Source: Hydractinia symbiolongicarpus (taxonomy: Eukaryota; Cnidaria; Hydrozoa; Anthoathecata; Hydractiniidae). From it: 64,000 bases of DNA. The stretch's first letter is position 1. The number at the start of each line of letters is the position of its first letter. Positions 32,602-44,692 of the stretch are shown here, piece by piece. Location of the stretch: positions 29,909,851 through 29,973,850 of the forward strand of contig NC_079877.1 in assembly GCF_029227915.1 (NCBI RefSeq). Direction: 5' to 3'. Under the pieces are notes generated by a model, which did not search any database, was not told the DNA's origin, and saw only the letters and a program-made list of their open reading frames with translations. Position numbers and translations under genes: made by a program.

Positions 32602-32986
32602 ACTAATAATACATGTCTGAAAAGTACGTCGGACAAACGTTTTTATTTCCGCTTAACTATTTTGCCTAGAAAAATGCGCGAACGTTCAAAAAGGATGTTT
32701 CACAAGTTTTGCTTGCATGTAGGACGGGATCGCTAAAACTGCTTGACTTTGCAGGTAATTCCGCCCACAATCAGGCAAAACTCTCTAAATTGATGAAAAG
32801 TCACGGGACGAATACACTTGCAATGGAATGTGCAAAGCTGGTTGGGTATCAACGTATTATGTTGCGTCACTTACTTATTTGAATTTTTCATACATTTCGG
32901 TCATTTTTACATGTCATCTAGTGCTTAAATACGCGTAAATACTATTTTTTCCGCAAGCTCGTCCATATTATGTATTTGCAAAACCG

Positions 32987-33068
32987 GGCAGGATAGCCGA
33001 GCGGTCTAAGGCGCTGATTTAAGGCACCAGTCACTTCGGTGGCGCGAGTTCGAATCTCGCTCCTGTCA
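32987..33068 (+). tRNA. tRNA-Leu-AAG: tRNA-Leu (AAG), anticodon-stem mismatch
   Basis: Duplicate of 30280 with A9 and A30. Confidence 0.6.
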
Positions 33069-33577
33069 TCTTATATCGCATGTCCGGAAATGTCCTCGGA
33101 CAGAGGATATTGATTGCGCTTAAAAACTTCGTCCTCAGAAAGACGCAAATTTTAAAAAAGTATAATTAACAAGTCTTCGTCGCATTGGGGAAAAATGGCA
33201 CTTGTACCACTTGATTTTGCGGAGCATTTCCTTTATTCTTCGAAACAGAGATCTAAAGCGTTTAAACGACAGGAGATTTGGATTTACAGCTTGTTAAGAG
33301 CGATAGTACGAATGAAACGGTCTTACAGTCATGTTCAACATTTTTCTTGATAATTGCATAATTTTATCATTTAACCCACAAGAGTATAATTTTCGGCGTT
33401 TCATTATTGTACCCACGCAATGTGAACTTGTCAAAGTTTACTTGTCAACGGACAGACTTAGGACTTCGGATCTTAGGTTAATTGGTTAGAGCAAAAACCT
33501 TCCTGCTAATGTCAGAATAAGCCATTTTTGGTTTACTTGAACTTTTTTGGGACGGGGATTTTATATCTTAAAAAGAA

Positions 33578-33659
33578 GGCAGGATGGCGGAGCGGTCTAA
33601 GGCGCTGGTTTTAGGCACCAGTCACTTCGGTGGCGCGAGTTCGAATCTCGCTCCTGTCA
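33578..33659 (+). tRNA. tRNA-Leu-TAG: tRNA-Leu (UAG), D-stem mismatch
   Basis: Duplicate of 30871 with G12. Confidence 0.68.
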
Positions 33660-34044
33660 ACTAATAATACATGTCTGAAAAGTACGTCGGACAAACGTTT
33701 TTATTTCCGCTTAACTATTTTGCCTAGAAAAATGCGCAAACGTTCAAAAAGGATGTTTCACAAGTTTTGCTTGCATGTAGGACGGGATCGCTAAAACTGC
33801 TTGACTTTGCAGGTAATTCCGCCCACAATCAGGCAAAACTCTCTAAATTGATGAAAAGTCACGGGACGAATACACGTGCAATGGAATGTGCAAAGCTGGT
33901 TGGGTATCAACGTATTATTTTGCGTCACTTACTTATTTGAATTTTTCATACATTTCGGTCATTTTTACATGTCATCTAGTGCTTAAATACGCGTAAATAC
34001 TATTTTTTCCGCACGCTCGTCCATATTATGTATTTGCAAAACCG

Positions 34045-34126
34045 GGCAGGATAGCCGAGCGGTCTAAGGCGCTGGTTTAAGGCACCAGTCACTTCGGTGG
34101 CGCGAGTTCGAATCTCGCTCCTGTCA
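34045..34126 (+). tRNA. tRNA-Leu-AAG: tRNA-Leu (AAG)
   Basis: Duplicate of 31338; A9 only. Confidence 0.85.
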
Positions 34127-34635
34127 TCTTATATCGCATGTCCGGAAATGTCCTCGGACAGAGGATATTGATTGCGCTTAAAAACTTCGTCCTCAGAAAG
34201 ACGCAAATTTTAAAAAAGTATAATTAACAAGTCTTCGTCGCATTGGGGAAAAATGGCACTTGTACCACTTGATTTTGCGGAACATTTCCTTTATTCTTCG
34301 AAACAGAGATCTAAAGCGTTTAAACGACAGGAGATTTGGATTTACAGCTTGTTAAGAGCATTAGTCCGAATGAAACGGTCTTACAGTCATGTTCAACATT
34401 TTTCTTGATAATTGCATAATTTTATCATTTAACCCACAAGAGTATAATTTTCGGCGTTTCATTATTGTACCCACGCAATGTGAACTTGTCAAAGTTTACT
34501 TGTCAACGGACAGACTTAGGACTTCGAATCTTAGGTTAATTGGTTAGAGCAAAAACCTTCCTGCTAATGTCAGAATAAGCCATTTTTGGTTTACTTGAAC
34601 TTTTTTGGGACGGGGATTTTATATCTTAAAAAGAA

Positions 34636-34717
34636 GGCAGGATGGCCGAGCGGTCTAAAGCGCTGGTTTTAGGCACCAGTCACTTCGGTGGCGCGAGTTC
34701 GAATCTCGCTCCTGTCA
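34636..34717 (+). tRNA. tRNA-Leu-TAG: tRNA-Leu (UAG), D-stem mismatch
   Basis: G23 to A opposite C12; otherwise consensus. Confidence 0.7.
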
Positions 34718-35102
34718 ACTAATAATACATGTCTGAAAAGTACGTCGGACAAACGTTTTTATTTCCGCTTAACTATTTTGCCTAGAAAAATGCGCGAACG
34801 TTCAAAAAGGATGTTTCACAAGTTTTGCTTGCATGTAGGACGGGATCGCTAAAACTGCTTTACTTTGCAGGTAATTCCGCCCACAATCAGGCAAGACCCT
34901 CTAAATTGATGAAAAGTCACGGGACGAATACACTTGCAATGGAATGTGCAAAGCTGGTTGGGTATCAACGTATTATTTTGCGTCACTTACTTATTTGAAT
35001 TTTTCATACATTTCGGTCATTTTTACATGTCATCTAGTGCTTAAATACGCGTAAATACTATTTTTTCCGCACGCTCGTCCATATTATGTATTTGCAAAAC
35101 CG

Positions 35103-35184
35103 GGCAGGATAGCCGAGCGGTCTAAGGCGCTGGTTTAAGGCACCAGTCACTTCGGTGGCGCGAGTTCGAATCTCGCTCCTGTCA
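35103..35184 (+). tRNA. tRNA-Leu-AAG: tRNA-Leu (AAG)
   Basis: A9 only. Confidence 0.85.
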
Positions 35185-35694
35185 TCTTATATCGCATGTC
35201 CGGAAATGTCCTCGGACAGAGGATATTGATTGCGCTTAAAAACTTCGTCCTCAGAAAGACGCAAATTTTAAAAAAGTATAATTAACAAGTCTTCGTCGCA
35301 TTGGGGAAAAATGGCACTTGTACCACTTGATTTTGCGGAACATTTCCTTTATTTTTCGAAACAGAGATCTAAAGTGTTTAAACGACAGGAGATTTGGATT
35401 TACAGCTTGTTAAGAGCGATAGTCCGAATGAAACGGTCTTACAGTCATGTTCAACATTTTTCTTGATAATTGCATAATTTTTAACATTTAACCCACAAGA
35501 GTATAATTTTCGGCGTTTCATTATTGTACCCACGCAATGTGAACTTGTCAAAGTTTACTTGTCAACGGACAGACTTAGGACTTCGGATCTTAGGTTAATT
35601 GGTTAGAGCAAAAACCTTCCTGCTAATGTCAGAATAAGCCATTTTTGGTTTACTTGAACTTTTTTGGGACGGGAATTTTATATCTTAAAGAGTA

Positions 35695-35776
35695 GGCAGG
35701 ATGGCCGAGCGGTCTAAGGCGCTGGTTTTAGGCACCAGTCACTTCGGTGGCGCGAGTTCGAATCTCGCTCCTGTCA
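35695..35776 (+). tRNA. tRNA-Leu-TAG: tRNA-Leu (UAG), consensus
   Basis: Exact UAG consensus: all stems pair (one G2-U71 wobble), A box TGGCCGAGCGG, B box GTTCGAATC. Confidence 0.92.
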
Positions 35777-36161
35777 ACTAATAATACATGTCTGAAAAGT
35801 ACGTCGGACAAACGTTTTTATTTCCGCTTAACTATTTTGCCTAGAAAAATGCGCAAACGTTCAAAAAGGATGTTTCACAAGTTTTGCTTGCATGTAGGAC
35901 GGGATCGCTAAAACTGTTTGACTTTGCAGGTAATTCCGCCCACAATCAGGCAAAACTCTCTAAATTGATGAAAAGTCACGGGACGAATACACTTGCAATG
36001 GAATGTGCAAAGCTGGTTGGGTATCAACGTATTATTTTGCGTCACTTACTTATTTGAATTTTTCATACATTTCGGTCATTTTTACATGTCATCTAGTGCT
36101 TAAATACGCGTAAATACTATTTTTTCCGCACGCTCGTCCACATTATGTATTTGCAAAACCG

Positions 36162-36243
36162 GGCAGGATAACCGAGCGGTCTAAGGCGCTGGTTTAAGGC
36201 ACCAGTCACTTCGGTGGCGCGAGTTCGAATCTCGCTCCTGTCA
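36162..36243 (+). tRNA. tRNA-Leu-AAG: tRNA-Leu (AAG), D-stem mismatch
   Basis: A9 plus G10 to A, opposite C25. Confidence 0.65.
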
Positions 36244-36742
36244 TCTTATATCGCATGTCCGGAAATGTCCTCGGACAGAGGATATTGATTGCGCTTAAAA
36301 ACTTCGTCCTCAGAAAGACGCAAATTTTAAAAAAGTATAATTAACAAGTCTTCGTCGCATTGGGGAAAAATGGCACTTGTACCACTTGAATTTCGTTTAT
36401 TCTTCGAAACGGAGGTCTAAAGCGTTTAAACGACAGGAGATTTGGATTTACAGCTTGTTAAGAGCGATAGTCCGAATGAAACGGTCTTACAGTCATGTTC
36501 AACATTTTTCTTGATAATTGCATAATTTTTAACATTTAACCCACAAGAGTATAATGTTCGGCGTTTCATTATTGTACCCACGCAATGTGAACTTGGCAAA
36601 GTTTACTTGTCAACGGACAGACTTAGGACTTCGGATCTTAGGTTAATTGGTTAGAGCAAAAAACTTCCTGCTAATGTCAGAATAAGCCATTTTTGGTGTA
36701 CTTGAACTTTTTTGGGACGGGGATTTTATATCTTAAAAAGTA

Positions 36743-36824
36743 GGCAGGATGGCCGAGCGGTCTAAGGCGCTGGTTTTAGGCACCAGTCACTTCGGTGGCG
36801 CGAGTTAGAATCTCGCTCCTGTCA
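36743..36824 (+). tRNA. tRNA-Leu (UAG), B-box defect
   Basis: T-loop TTAGAAT: the invariant B-box C (C56) is A. Rest consensus. TFIIIC binding and T-loop/D-loop contact are probably weakened. Confidence 0.6.
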
Positions 36825-37209
36825 ACTAATAATACATGTCTGAAAAGTACGTCGGACAAACGTTTTTATTTCCGCTTAACTATTTCGCCTAGAAAAATGC
36901 GCGAACGTTTAAAAAGGATGTGTCACAAGTTTCGCTTGCATGCAGGACGGGATCGCTAAAACTGCTTGACTGTGCAGGTAATTCCGCCCACAACCAGGAA
37001 AAACTCTGTAAATTGATGAAAAGTCTCGGGACGAATACACTTGCATTGGAATGTGCAGAGCTGGTTGGGTATCATCGTATTATTTTGCGTCACTTATTTA
37101 TTTGAGTTTTTCATACATTTCGGTCATTTTTACATGTCATCTAGTGCTTAAATACGCGTAAATACTATTTTCTCTGCACACTCGTCGACATTATGTATTT
37201 GAAAAACCG

Positions 37210-37291
37210 GGCAGGATGGCTGAGCGGTCTAAGGCGCTGGTTTAAGGCAGCAGTACCTTCGGTGGAGCGAGTTCGAATCTCGCTCCTGTCA
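37210..37291 (+). tRNA. tRNA-Leu-AAG: tRNA-Leu (AAG), anticodon-stem mismatch
   Basis: C12 to T wobble, C40 to G (G30-G40 mismatch). The variable arm is rearranged to 'taccttcggtgga' but still offers an ACC/GGT stem. Confidence 0.55.
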
Positions 37292-37802
37292 TCTTATATC
37301 GCATGACCGGAAATGTCCTCGGACAGAGAATATTGATTACGCTTAAAAACTTCGTCCCCAGAAAGACGCAAATTTTGGAAAAAGTATAATTAACAAGTCT
37401 TTGTCGCGTTGGGGAAAAATATCACTTGCACCACTTGATTTTGCGGAAAATTTCGTTTATTTTTCGAAAAGGAGATCTAAAGCGTTTAAACGACAGGAGA
37501 TTTCGATTTACAGCTTGTTAAGAGCGATAGTCCGAATGAAACGTTCTTACAGTCATGTTCAACATATTTCCTGATAATTGCATAATTTTTAACATTTAAC
37601 CTACAAGAGTATAATTTTCGGCGATTCATTATTGTACCCACGCAATGTGAACTTGTCAAAGTTTACTTGTCAACGGACAGACTTAGGACTTCGGATCTTA
37701 GGTTAATTGGTTAGAGCAAAAAACTTCCTGCTAATGTCAGAATAAGCCATTTTTGGTGTACTTGAACTTTTTTGGGACGGGGATTTTATATCTTAAAAAG
37801 TA

Positions 37803-37884
37803 GGCAGGATGGCCGAGCGGTCTAAGGCGCTGGTTTTAGGCACCAGTCACTTCGGTGGCGCGAGTTAGAATCTCGCTCCTGTCA
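37803..37884 (+). tRNA. tRNA-Leu (UAG), B-box defect
   Basis: Duplicate of 36743 with T-loop TTAGAAT. Confidence 0.6.
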
Positions 37885-38269
37885 ACTAATAATACATGTC
37901 TGAAAAGTACGTCGGACAAACGTTTTTATTTCCGCTTAACTATCTCGCCTAGAAAAATGCGCGAACGTTTAAAAAGGATGTGTCACAAGTTTCGCTTGCA
38001 TGCAGGACGGGATCGCTAAAACAGCTTGACTGTGCAGGTAATTCCGCCCACAACCAGGAAAAACTCTGTAAATTGATGAAAAGTCTCGGGACGAATACAC
38101 TTGCACTGGAATGTGCAGAGCTGGTTGGGTATCATCGCATTATTTTGCGTCACTTACTTATTTGAGTTTTTCATACATTTCGGTCATTTTTACATGTCAT
38201 CTAGTGCTTAAATACGCGTAAATACTATTTTCTCTGCACACTCGTCGACATTATGTATTTGAAAAACCG

Positions 38270-38351
38270 GGCAGGATGGCTGAGCGGTCTAAGGCGCTGG
38301 TTTAAGGCAGCAGTACCTTCGGTGGAGCGAGTTCGAATCTCGCTCCTGTCA
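38270..38351 (+). tRNA. tRNA-Leu-AAG: tRNA-Leu (AAG), anticodon-stem mismatch
   Basis: Duplicate of 37210. Confidence 0.55.
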
Positions 38352-38862
38352 TCTTATATCGCATGACCGGAAATGTCCTCGGACAGAGAATATTGATTAC
38401 GCTTAAAAACTTCGTCCCCAGAAAGACGCAAATTTTAGAAAAAGTATAATTAACAAGTCTTTGTCGCGTTGGGGAAAAATATCACTTGCACCACTTGATT
38501 TTGCGGAAAATTTCGTTTATTTTTCGAAAAGGAGATCTAAAGCGTTTAAACGACAGGAGATTTCGATTTACAGCTTGTTAAGAGCGATAGTCCGAATGAA
38601 ACGTTCTTACAGTCATGTTCAACATATGTCCTGATAATTGCATAATTTTTAACATTTAACCTACAAGAGTATAATTTTCGGCGATTCATTATTGTACCCA
38701 CGCAATGTGAACTTGTCAAAGTTTACTTGTCAACGGACAGACTTAGGACTTCGGATCTTAGGTTAATTGGTTAGAGCAAAAACCTTCCTGCTAATGTCAG
38801 AATAAGCCATTTTTGGTTTACTTGAACTTTTTTGGGACGGGGATTTTATATCTTAAAAAGTA

Positions 38863-38944
38863 GGCAGGATGGCCGAGCGGTCTAAGGCGCTGGTTTTAGG
38901 CACCAGTCACTTCGGTGGCGCGAGTTCGAATCTCGCTCCTGTCA
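38863..38944 (+). tRNA. tRNA-Leu-TAG: tRNA-Leu (UAG), consensus
   Basis: Exact consensus. Confidence 0.92.
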
Positions 38945-39329
38945 ACTAATAATACATGTCTGAAAAGTACGTCGGACAAACGTTTTTATTTCCGCTTAAC
39001 TATTTTGCCTAGAAAAATGCGCGAACGTTCAAAAAGGATGTTTCACAAGTTTTGCTTGCATGTAGGACGGGATCGCTAAAACTGCTTGACTTTGCAGGTA
39101 ATTCCGCCCACAATCAGGCAAAACTCTCTAAATTGATGAAAAGTCACGGGACGAATACACTTGCAATGGAATGTGCAAAGCTGGTTGGGTATCAACGTAT
39201 TATTTTGCGTCACTTACTTATTTGAATTTTTCATACATTTCGGTCATTTTTACATGTCATCTAGTGCTTAAATACGCGTAAATACTATTTTTTCCGCACG
39301 CTCGTCCACATTATGTATTTGCAAAACCG

Positions 39330-39411
39330 GGCAGGATAGCCGAGCGGTCTAAGGCGCTGGTTTAAGGCACCAGTCACTTCGGTGGCGCGAGTTCGAATCT
39401 CGCTCCTGTCA
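39330..39411 (+). tRNA. tRNA-Leu-AAG: tRNA-Leu (AAG)
   Basis: A9 only. Confidence 0.85.
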
Positions 39412-39909
39412 TCTTATATCGCATGTCCGGAAATGTCCTCGGACAGAGGATATTGATTGCGCTTAAAAACTTCGTCCTCAGAAAGACGCAAATTTTAAAA
39501 AGTATAATTAACAAATCTTCGTCGCATTGGGGAAAAATGGCACTTGTACCACTTGAATTTCGTTTATTCTTCGAAACGGAGGTCTAAAGTGTTTAAACGA
39601 CAGGAGATTTGGATTTACAGCTTGTTAAGAGCGATAGTCCGAATGAAACGGTCTTACAGTCATGTTCAACATTTTTCTTGATAATTGCATAATTTTTAAC
39701 ATTTAACCCACAAGAGTATAATTTTCGGCGTTTCATTATTGTACCCACGCAATGTGAACTTGTCAAAGTTTACTTGTCAACGGACAGACTTAGGACTTCG
39801 GATCTTAGGTTAATTGGTTAGAGCCAAAAACTCCCTGCTAATGTCAGAATAAGCCATTTTTGGTGTACTTGAACTTTTTTGGGACGGGGATTTTATATCT
39901 TAAAAAGTA

Positions 39910-39991
39910 GGCAGGATGGCCAAGCGGTCTAAGGCGCTGGTTTTAGGCACCAGTCACTTCGGTGGCGCGAGTTAGAATCTCGCTCCTGTCA
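39910..39991 (+). tRNA. tRNA-Leu (UAG), B-box defect
   Basis: G13 to A and T-loop TTAGAAT. Confidence 0.55.
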
Positions 39992-40136
39992 ACTAATCAT
40001 ACATGTCTGTAAAGTACGTCGGACAAACGTTTTTATTTCCGCTTAACTATTTTGCCTAGAAAAATGCGCGAACATTTAAGAAGGATGTGTCACAAGTTTC
40101 GCTTGCATGCAGGACAGGAACGCTAAAACTGCTTGA

Positions 40137-40199
40137 CTAAGGCGCTGGTTTAAATCACAAGTCACTTCGGTGGCGCGGGTTCGAATCTCGCTCCTGTCA
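40137..40199 (+). pseudogene. tRNA-Leu pseudogene, 5' third deleted
   Basis: Spacer 'ctgcttga' runs directly into 'ctaaggcgctgg', removing the rest of the spacer, the acceptor 5' strand and the D arm. The remaining anticodon loop is TTAAATC (would read AAA) with a mismatched stem. The T arm and 3' acceptor strand remain. The junction is at a short 'gact/tcta' similarity. Confidence 0.9.
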
Positions 40200-40710
40200 T
40201 CTTATATCGCATGACCGGATATGTCCTCGGACAGAGAATATTGACTACGCTTAAAAACTTCGTCCTCAGAAAGACGCAAATTTTAGAAAAAATATAATTA
40301 ACAAGTCTTTGTCGCATTGGGGAAAAATGTGACTTGTACCACTTGATTTTGCGGAAAATTTCGTTTATTTTTCGAAACAGAGATCTAAAGCGTTTAAACG
40401 ACAGGATATTTCAATTTACAGCTTGTTAAGAGCGATTGTCCCAATGAAACGTTCTTACAGTCATGTTCAACATATTTCTTGATAATTGAATAAGTTATAA
40501 CATTTAACCCACAAGAGTATAATTTTCGGCGTTTCATTATTGTACCCACGCAATGTGAACATGTCAAAGTTTACTTGTCATCGGACAGACTTAGGACTTC
40601 GGATCTTAGTTTAATTGGTTAGAGAAAAAGCTTTCCTGCTAATGTCAGCATAAGCCATTTTTGGTTTACTTGAACTTTTTTGGGACGGGGATTTTATATC
40701 TTAAAAAGAA

Positions 40711-40792
40711 GGCAGGTTGGCCGAGCGGTCTAAGGCGCTGGTTTTAGGCACCAGTCACTTCGGTGGCGCGAGTTTGAATCTCGCTCCTGTCA
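40711..40792 (+). tRNA. tRNA-Leu (UAG), acceptor and B-box changes
   Basis: A7 to T opposite T66, and T-loop TTTGAAT. Confidence 0.5.
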
Positions 40793-41178
40793 ACTATTCA
40801 TACATGTCTTAAAAGTACGTCGGACAAACGTTCTTATTTCCGCTTAACTATTTTGCCTAGAAAATTGCGCGAACGTTTAAAAAGGATGTTTCACAAGTTT
40901 CGCTTGCATGCAGGACGGGATCGCTAAAACTGCTTGACTGTGCAGGTATTTCCGCCCACAATCAGGCAAAACTCTCTAAATTGATGAAAAGTCACGGGAC
41001 GAAAACACTTGCGATGGAATGTGCAGAGCTGTTTGGGTATCAACGTATTAATTTGCGTCACTTACTTATTTGAATTTTTCATTCATTTTGGGTCATTTTT
41101 ACATGTCATCTAGTGCTTAAATACGCGTAAGTACTAATTTCTCTGCACGCCCGTCGACATTATGTATTTGAAAATCCG

Positions 41179-41260
41179 GGCAGAATGGCCGAGCGGTCTA
41201 AGGCGCTGGTTTAAGGCACCAGTCACTTCGGTTGCACGAGTTCGGATCTCGCTTCTGTCA
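41179..41260 (+). tRNA. tRNA-Leu-AAG: tRNA-Leu (AAG) with compensated acceptor pair
   Basis: G6 to A is matched by C67 to T, giving A6-U67, a true compensatory change. G49 to A leaves a T-stem mismatch and the T-loop is TTCGGAT. Confidence 0.6.
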
Positions 41261-41771
41261 TCTTATATCGCATGACCGGAAATCTCCTCGGACAGAGAAA
41301 ATTGATTACGTTTAAAAACTTCGTCCCCAGAAAGACGCAAATTTTAGAAAAAGTATAATTAACAAGTCTTTGTCGCATTGGGGAAAAATGTAACTTGTAC
41401 CACTTGATTTTGCGGAAAATTTCGTTCATTTTTCGAAACAGATATCTAAAGCGCTTAAACGACAGGAGATTTCGATTTACAGCTTGTGAAGAGCGATTGT
41501 CCCAATGAAACGTTCTTACAGTCATGTTCAACATATTTCTTGATAATTGCATAAGTTTTAACATTTAACCCACAAGAGTATAATTTTCGCCGTTTCATTA
41601 TTGTACCCACGCAATGTGAACATGTCAAAGTTTACTTGTTAACGGACAGACTTAGGACTTCGGATCTTAGGTTAATTGGTTAGAGCAAAAGCCTTTCTGC
41701 TAATGTCAGCATAAGCCATTTTTAGTTTACTTGAACTTTTTTGGGACGGGGATTTTATATCTTAAAAACTA

Positions 41772-41853
41772 GGCAGGATGGCCGAGCGCGCTAAGGCGGT
41801 GGTTTTAGGCACCAGTCGCTTCGGTGGCGCGAGTTCGAATCTCGCTCCTGTCA
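41772..41853 (+). tRNA. tRNA-Leu (UAG), decayed
   Basis: D-loop GG reads GC and C27 to G mismatches G43; variable-arm change 'gtcgcttcgg'. Confidence 0.45.
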
Positions 41854-41998
41854 ACTAATCATACATGTCTGAAAAGTACGTCGGACAAACGTTTTTATTT
41901 CGGCTTAACTATTTTGCCTAGAAAATTGCGCGAACGTTTAAAAAGGATGTTTCACAAGTTTCGCTTGCATGCAGGACGGGATCGCTAATACTGCTTGA

Positions 41999-42061
41999 CT
42001 AAGTCGCTGGTTTAAATCACAAGTCACTTCGGTGGCGCGGGTTCGAATCTCGCTCCTGTCA
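41999..42061 (+). pseudogene. tRNA-Leu pseudogene, 5' third deleted (duplicate)
   Basis: Same deletion junction and TTAAATC loop as 40137. Confidence 0.9.
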
Positions 42062-42572
42062 TCTTATATCGCATGACCGGAAATGTCCTCGGACAGAGAA
42101 TATTGACTACGCTTAAAAACTTCGTCCTCAGAAAAAGGCAAATTTTAGAAAAAGTATAATTAACAAGTCTTTGTCGCATTGGGGAAAAATGTCACTTGTA
42201 CCACTTGATTTTGCGGAAAATTTCGTTTATTTTTCGAAACAGAGATTTAAAGCGCTTAAACGACAGGATATTTCAATTTACAGCTTGTTAAGAGCGATTG
42301 TCCCAATGAAACGTTCATACAGTCATGTTCAACATATTTCTTGATAATTGAATAAGTTATAACATTTAACCCACAAGAGTATAATTTTCGGCGTTTCATT
42401 ATTGTACCCACGCAATGTGAACATGTCAAAGTTTACTTGTCATCGGACAGACTTAGGACTTCGGATCTTAGGTTAATTGGTTAGAGAAAAAGCTTTCCTG
42501 CTAATGTCAGCATAAGCCATTTTTGGTTTACTTGAACTTTCATGGGACGGGAATTTTATATCTTAAAAAGAA

Positions 42573-42654
42573 GGCATGGTGGCCGAGCGGTCTAAGGCGC
42601 TGGTTTTAGGCACCAGTCACTTCGGTGGCGCGAGTTTGAATCTCGCTCCTGTCA
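42573..42654 (+). tRNA. tRNA-Leu (UAG), decayed acceptor
   Basis: G5 to T and A7 to G, T-loop TTTGAAT. Confidence 0.45.
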
Positions 42655-43040
42655 ACTATTCATACATGTCTTAAAAGTACGTCGGACAAACGTTCTTATT
42701 TCCGCTTAACTATTTTCCCTAGAAAATTGCGCGAACGTTTAAAAAGGATGTTTCACAAGTTTCGCTTGCATGCAGGACGGGATCGCTAAAACTGCTTGAC
42801 TGTGCACGTATTTCCGCCCACAATCAGGCAAAACTCTCTAAATTGATGAAAAGTCAGGAGACGAAAACACTTGCGATGGAATGTGCAGAGCTGGTTGGGT
42901 AACAACGTATTAATTTGCGTCACTTACTTATTTGAATTTTTCATTCATTTTGGGTCATTTTTACATGTCATCTAGTGCTTAAATGCGCGTAAATACTAAT
43001 TTCTCTGCACGCCCGTCGACATTATGTATTTGAAAATCCG

Positions 43041-43122
43041 GGCAGAATGGCCGAGCGGTCTAAGGCGCTGGTTTAAGGCACCAGTCACTTCGGTTGCGCG
43101 AGTTCGAATCTCGCTCCTTTCA
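43041..43122 (+). pseudogene. tRNA-Leu (AAG) probable pseudogene
   Basis: G6 to A without compensation and G70 to T opposite C3: two of seven acceptor pairs are lost. Anticodon arm and T arm intact. Confidence 0.55.
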
Positions 43123-43633
43123 TCTTATATCGCATGTCCGGAAATCTCCTCGGACAGAGAATATTGATTACGTTTAAAAACTTCGTCCCCAGAAAGACGC
43201 AAATTTTAGAGAAAGTATAATTAACAAGTCTTTGTCACATTGGGGAAAAATGTCACTTGTACCACTTGATTTTGCGGAAAATTTCGTTTATTTTTCGAAA
43301 CAGGTATCTAAAGCGCTTAAACGACAGGAGATTTCGATTTACAGCTTGTGAAGAGCGATTGTCCCAATGAAACGTTCTTACAGTCATGTTCAACATATTT
43401 CTTGATAATTGCATAAGTTTTAACATTTAACCCACAAGAGTATAATTTTCGGCGTTTCATTATTGTACCCACGCAATGTGAACATGTCAAAGTTTACTTG
43501 TTAACGGACAGACTTAGGACTTCGGATCTTAGGTTAATTGGTTAGAGCAAAAACCTTTCTGCTAATGTCAGCATAAGCCATTTTTGGTTTACTTGAACTT
43601 TTTTGGGACGGGGATTTTATATCTTAAAAAGTA

Positions 43634-43715
43634 GGCAGGATGGCCGAGCGGTCTAAGGCGCTGGTTTTAGGCACCAGTCACTTCGGTGGCGCGAGTTCGA
43701 ATCTCGCTCCTGTCA
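43634..43715 (+). tRNA. tRNA-Leu-TAG: tRNA-Leu (UAG), consensus
   Basis: Exact consensus. Confidence 0.92.
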
Positions 43716-44099
43716 ACCAATAATACATGTCTGAAAATTACGTCGGACAAACGTTTTTATTTCCGCTTAACTATTTTGCCTCGAAAATTGTGCGAACGTT
43801 TAAAATGGATGTTTCACAAGTTTCGCTTGCATGCAGGACGGGATCGCTAGAACTGCGTGGCTGTGCAGGTATTTCCGCCCACAATCAGGCAAAACTCTCT
43901 AAATTGATGAAAAGTCACGGGACGAATACACTTGCAATGGAATGTGCAGAGCTGGATGGGTATCAACGTATTATTTTGCGTCTCTTACTTATTTGAATGT
44001 TTCATATATTTCGGTCATTTTAACATGTCCTCTAGTGCTTAAATACGCGTAAATACTATTTTCTCTGCACGCTCTCCACATTATGTAATTGAAAAACTG

Positions 44100-44181
44100 G
44101 GCAGGATGGCCGAGCGGTCTAAGGCGCTGGTTTAAGGCACCACTCACTTCGGTTGCGCGAGTTCGAATCTCGCTCCTGTCA
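44100..44181 (+). tRNA. tRNA-Leu-AAG: tRNA-Leu (AAG), stem-end mismatch
   Basis: G43 to C opposite C27; variable-arm G to T. Confidence 0.62.
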
Positions 44182-44692
44182 TCTTATATCGCATGTCCGG
44201 AAATCTCCTTGGACAGAGAATATTGATTACGTTTAAAAACTTCGTCCCCAGAAAGACGCAAATTTTAGAGAAAGTATAATTAACAAGTCTTTGTCACATT
44301 GGGGAAAAATGTCACTTGTACCACTTGATTTTGCGGAAAATTTCGTTTATTTTTCGAAACAGGTATCTAAAGCGCTTAAACGACAGGAGATTTCGATTTA
44401 CAGCTTGTGAAGAGCGATTGTCCCAATGAAACGTTCTTACAGTCATGTTCAACATATTTCTTGATAATTGCATAAGTTTTAACATTTAACCCACAAGAGT
44501 ATAATTTTCGGCGTTTCATTATTGTACCCACGCAATGTGAACATGTCAAAGTTTACTTGTTAACGGACAGACTTAGGACTTCGGATCTTAGGTTAATTGG
44601 TTAGAGCAAAAACCTTTCTGCTAATGTCAGCATAAGCCATTTTTGGTTTACTTGAACTTTTTTGGGACAGGGATTTTATATCTTAAAAAGTA

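Larger units (their letters stand above)
31748..34454 (+). repeat. Right copy of 2,707-bp tandem duplication
   Basis: Follows the left copy directly. Every tRNA variant in the left copy, including the UAU anticodon, is repeated here at +2,707. Confidence 0.85.
36605..37664 (+). repeat. Left copy of 1,060-bp recent unit duplication
   Basis: Shares with the next unit 'aaaaaacttcctg', 'ttggtgtacttg', 'gagttagaatc' and 'gcagcagtacc', none found together elsewhere. Edges approximate. Confidence 0.7.
37665..38724 (+). repeat. Right copy of 1,060-bp recent unit duplication
   Basis: Nearly identical to the preceding unit; edges approximate. Confidence 0.7.
40128..41700 (+). repeat. Left copy of ~1,862-bp-offset duplication
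   Basis: Carries the truncated AAG slot, 'gttagagaaaaagctttcc' and 'tattaatttgcg', repeated 1,862 bp downstream. Edges approximate; several substitutions between copies. Confidence 0.65.
41990..43562 (+). repeat. Right copy of ~1,862-bp-offset duplication
   Basis: Counterpart of 40128-41700 with the same truncated AAG slot at its start. Edges approximate. Confidence 0.65.
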
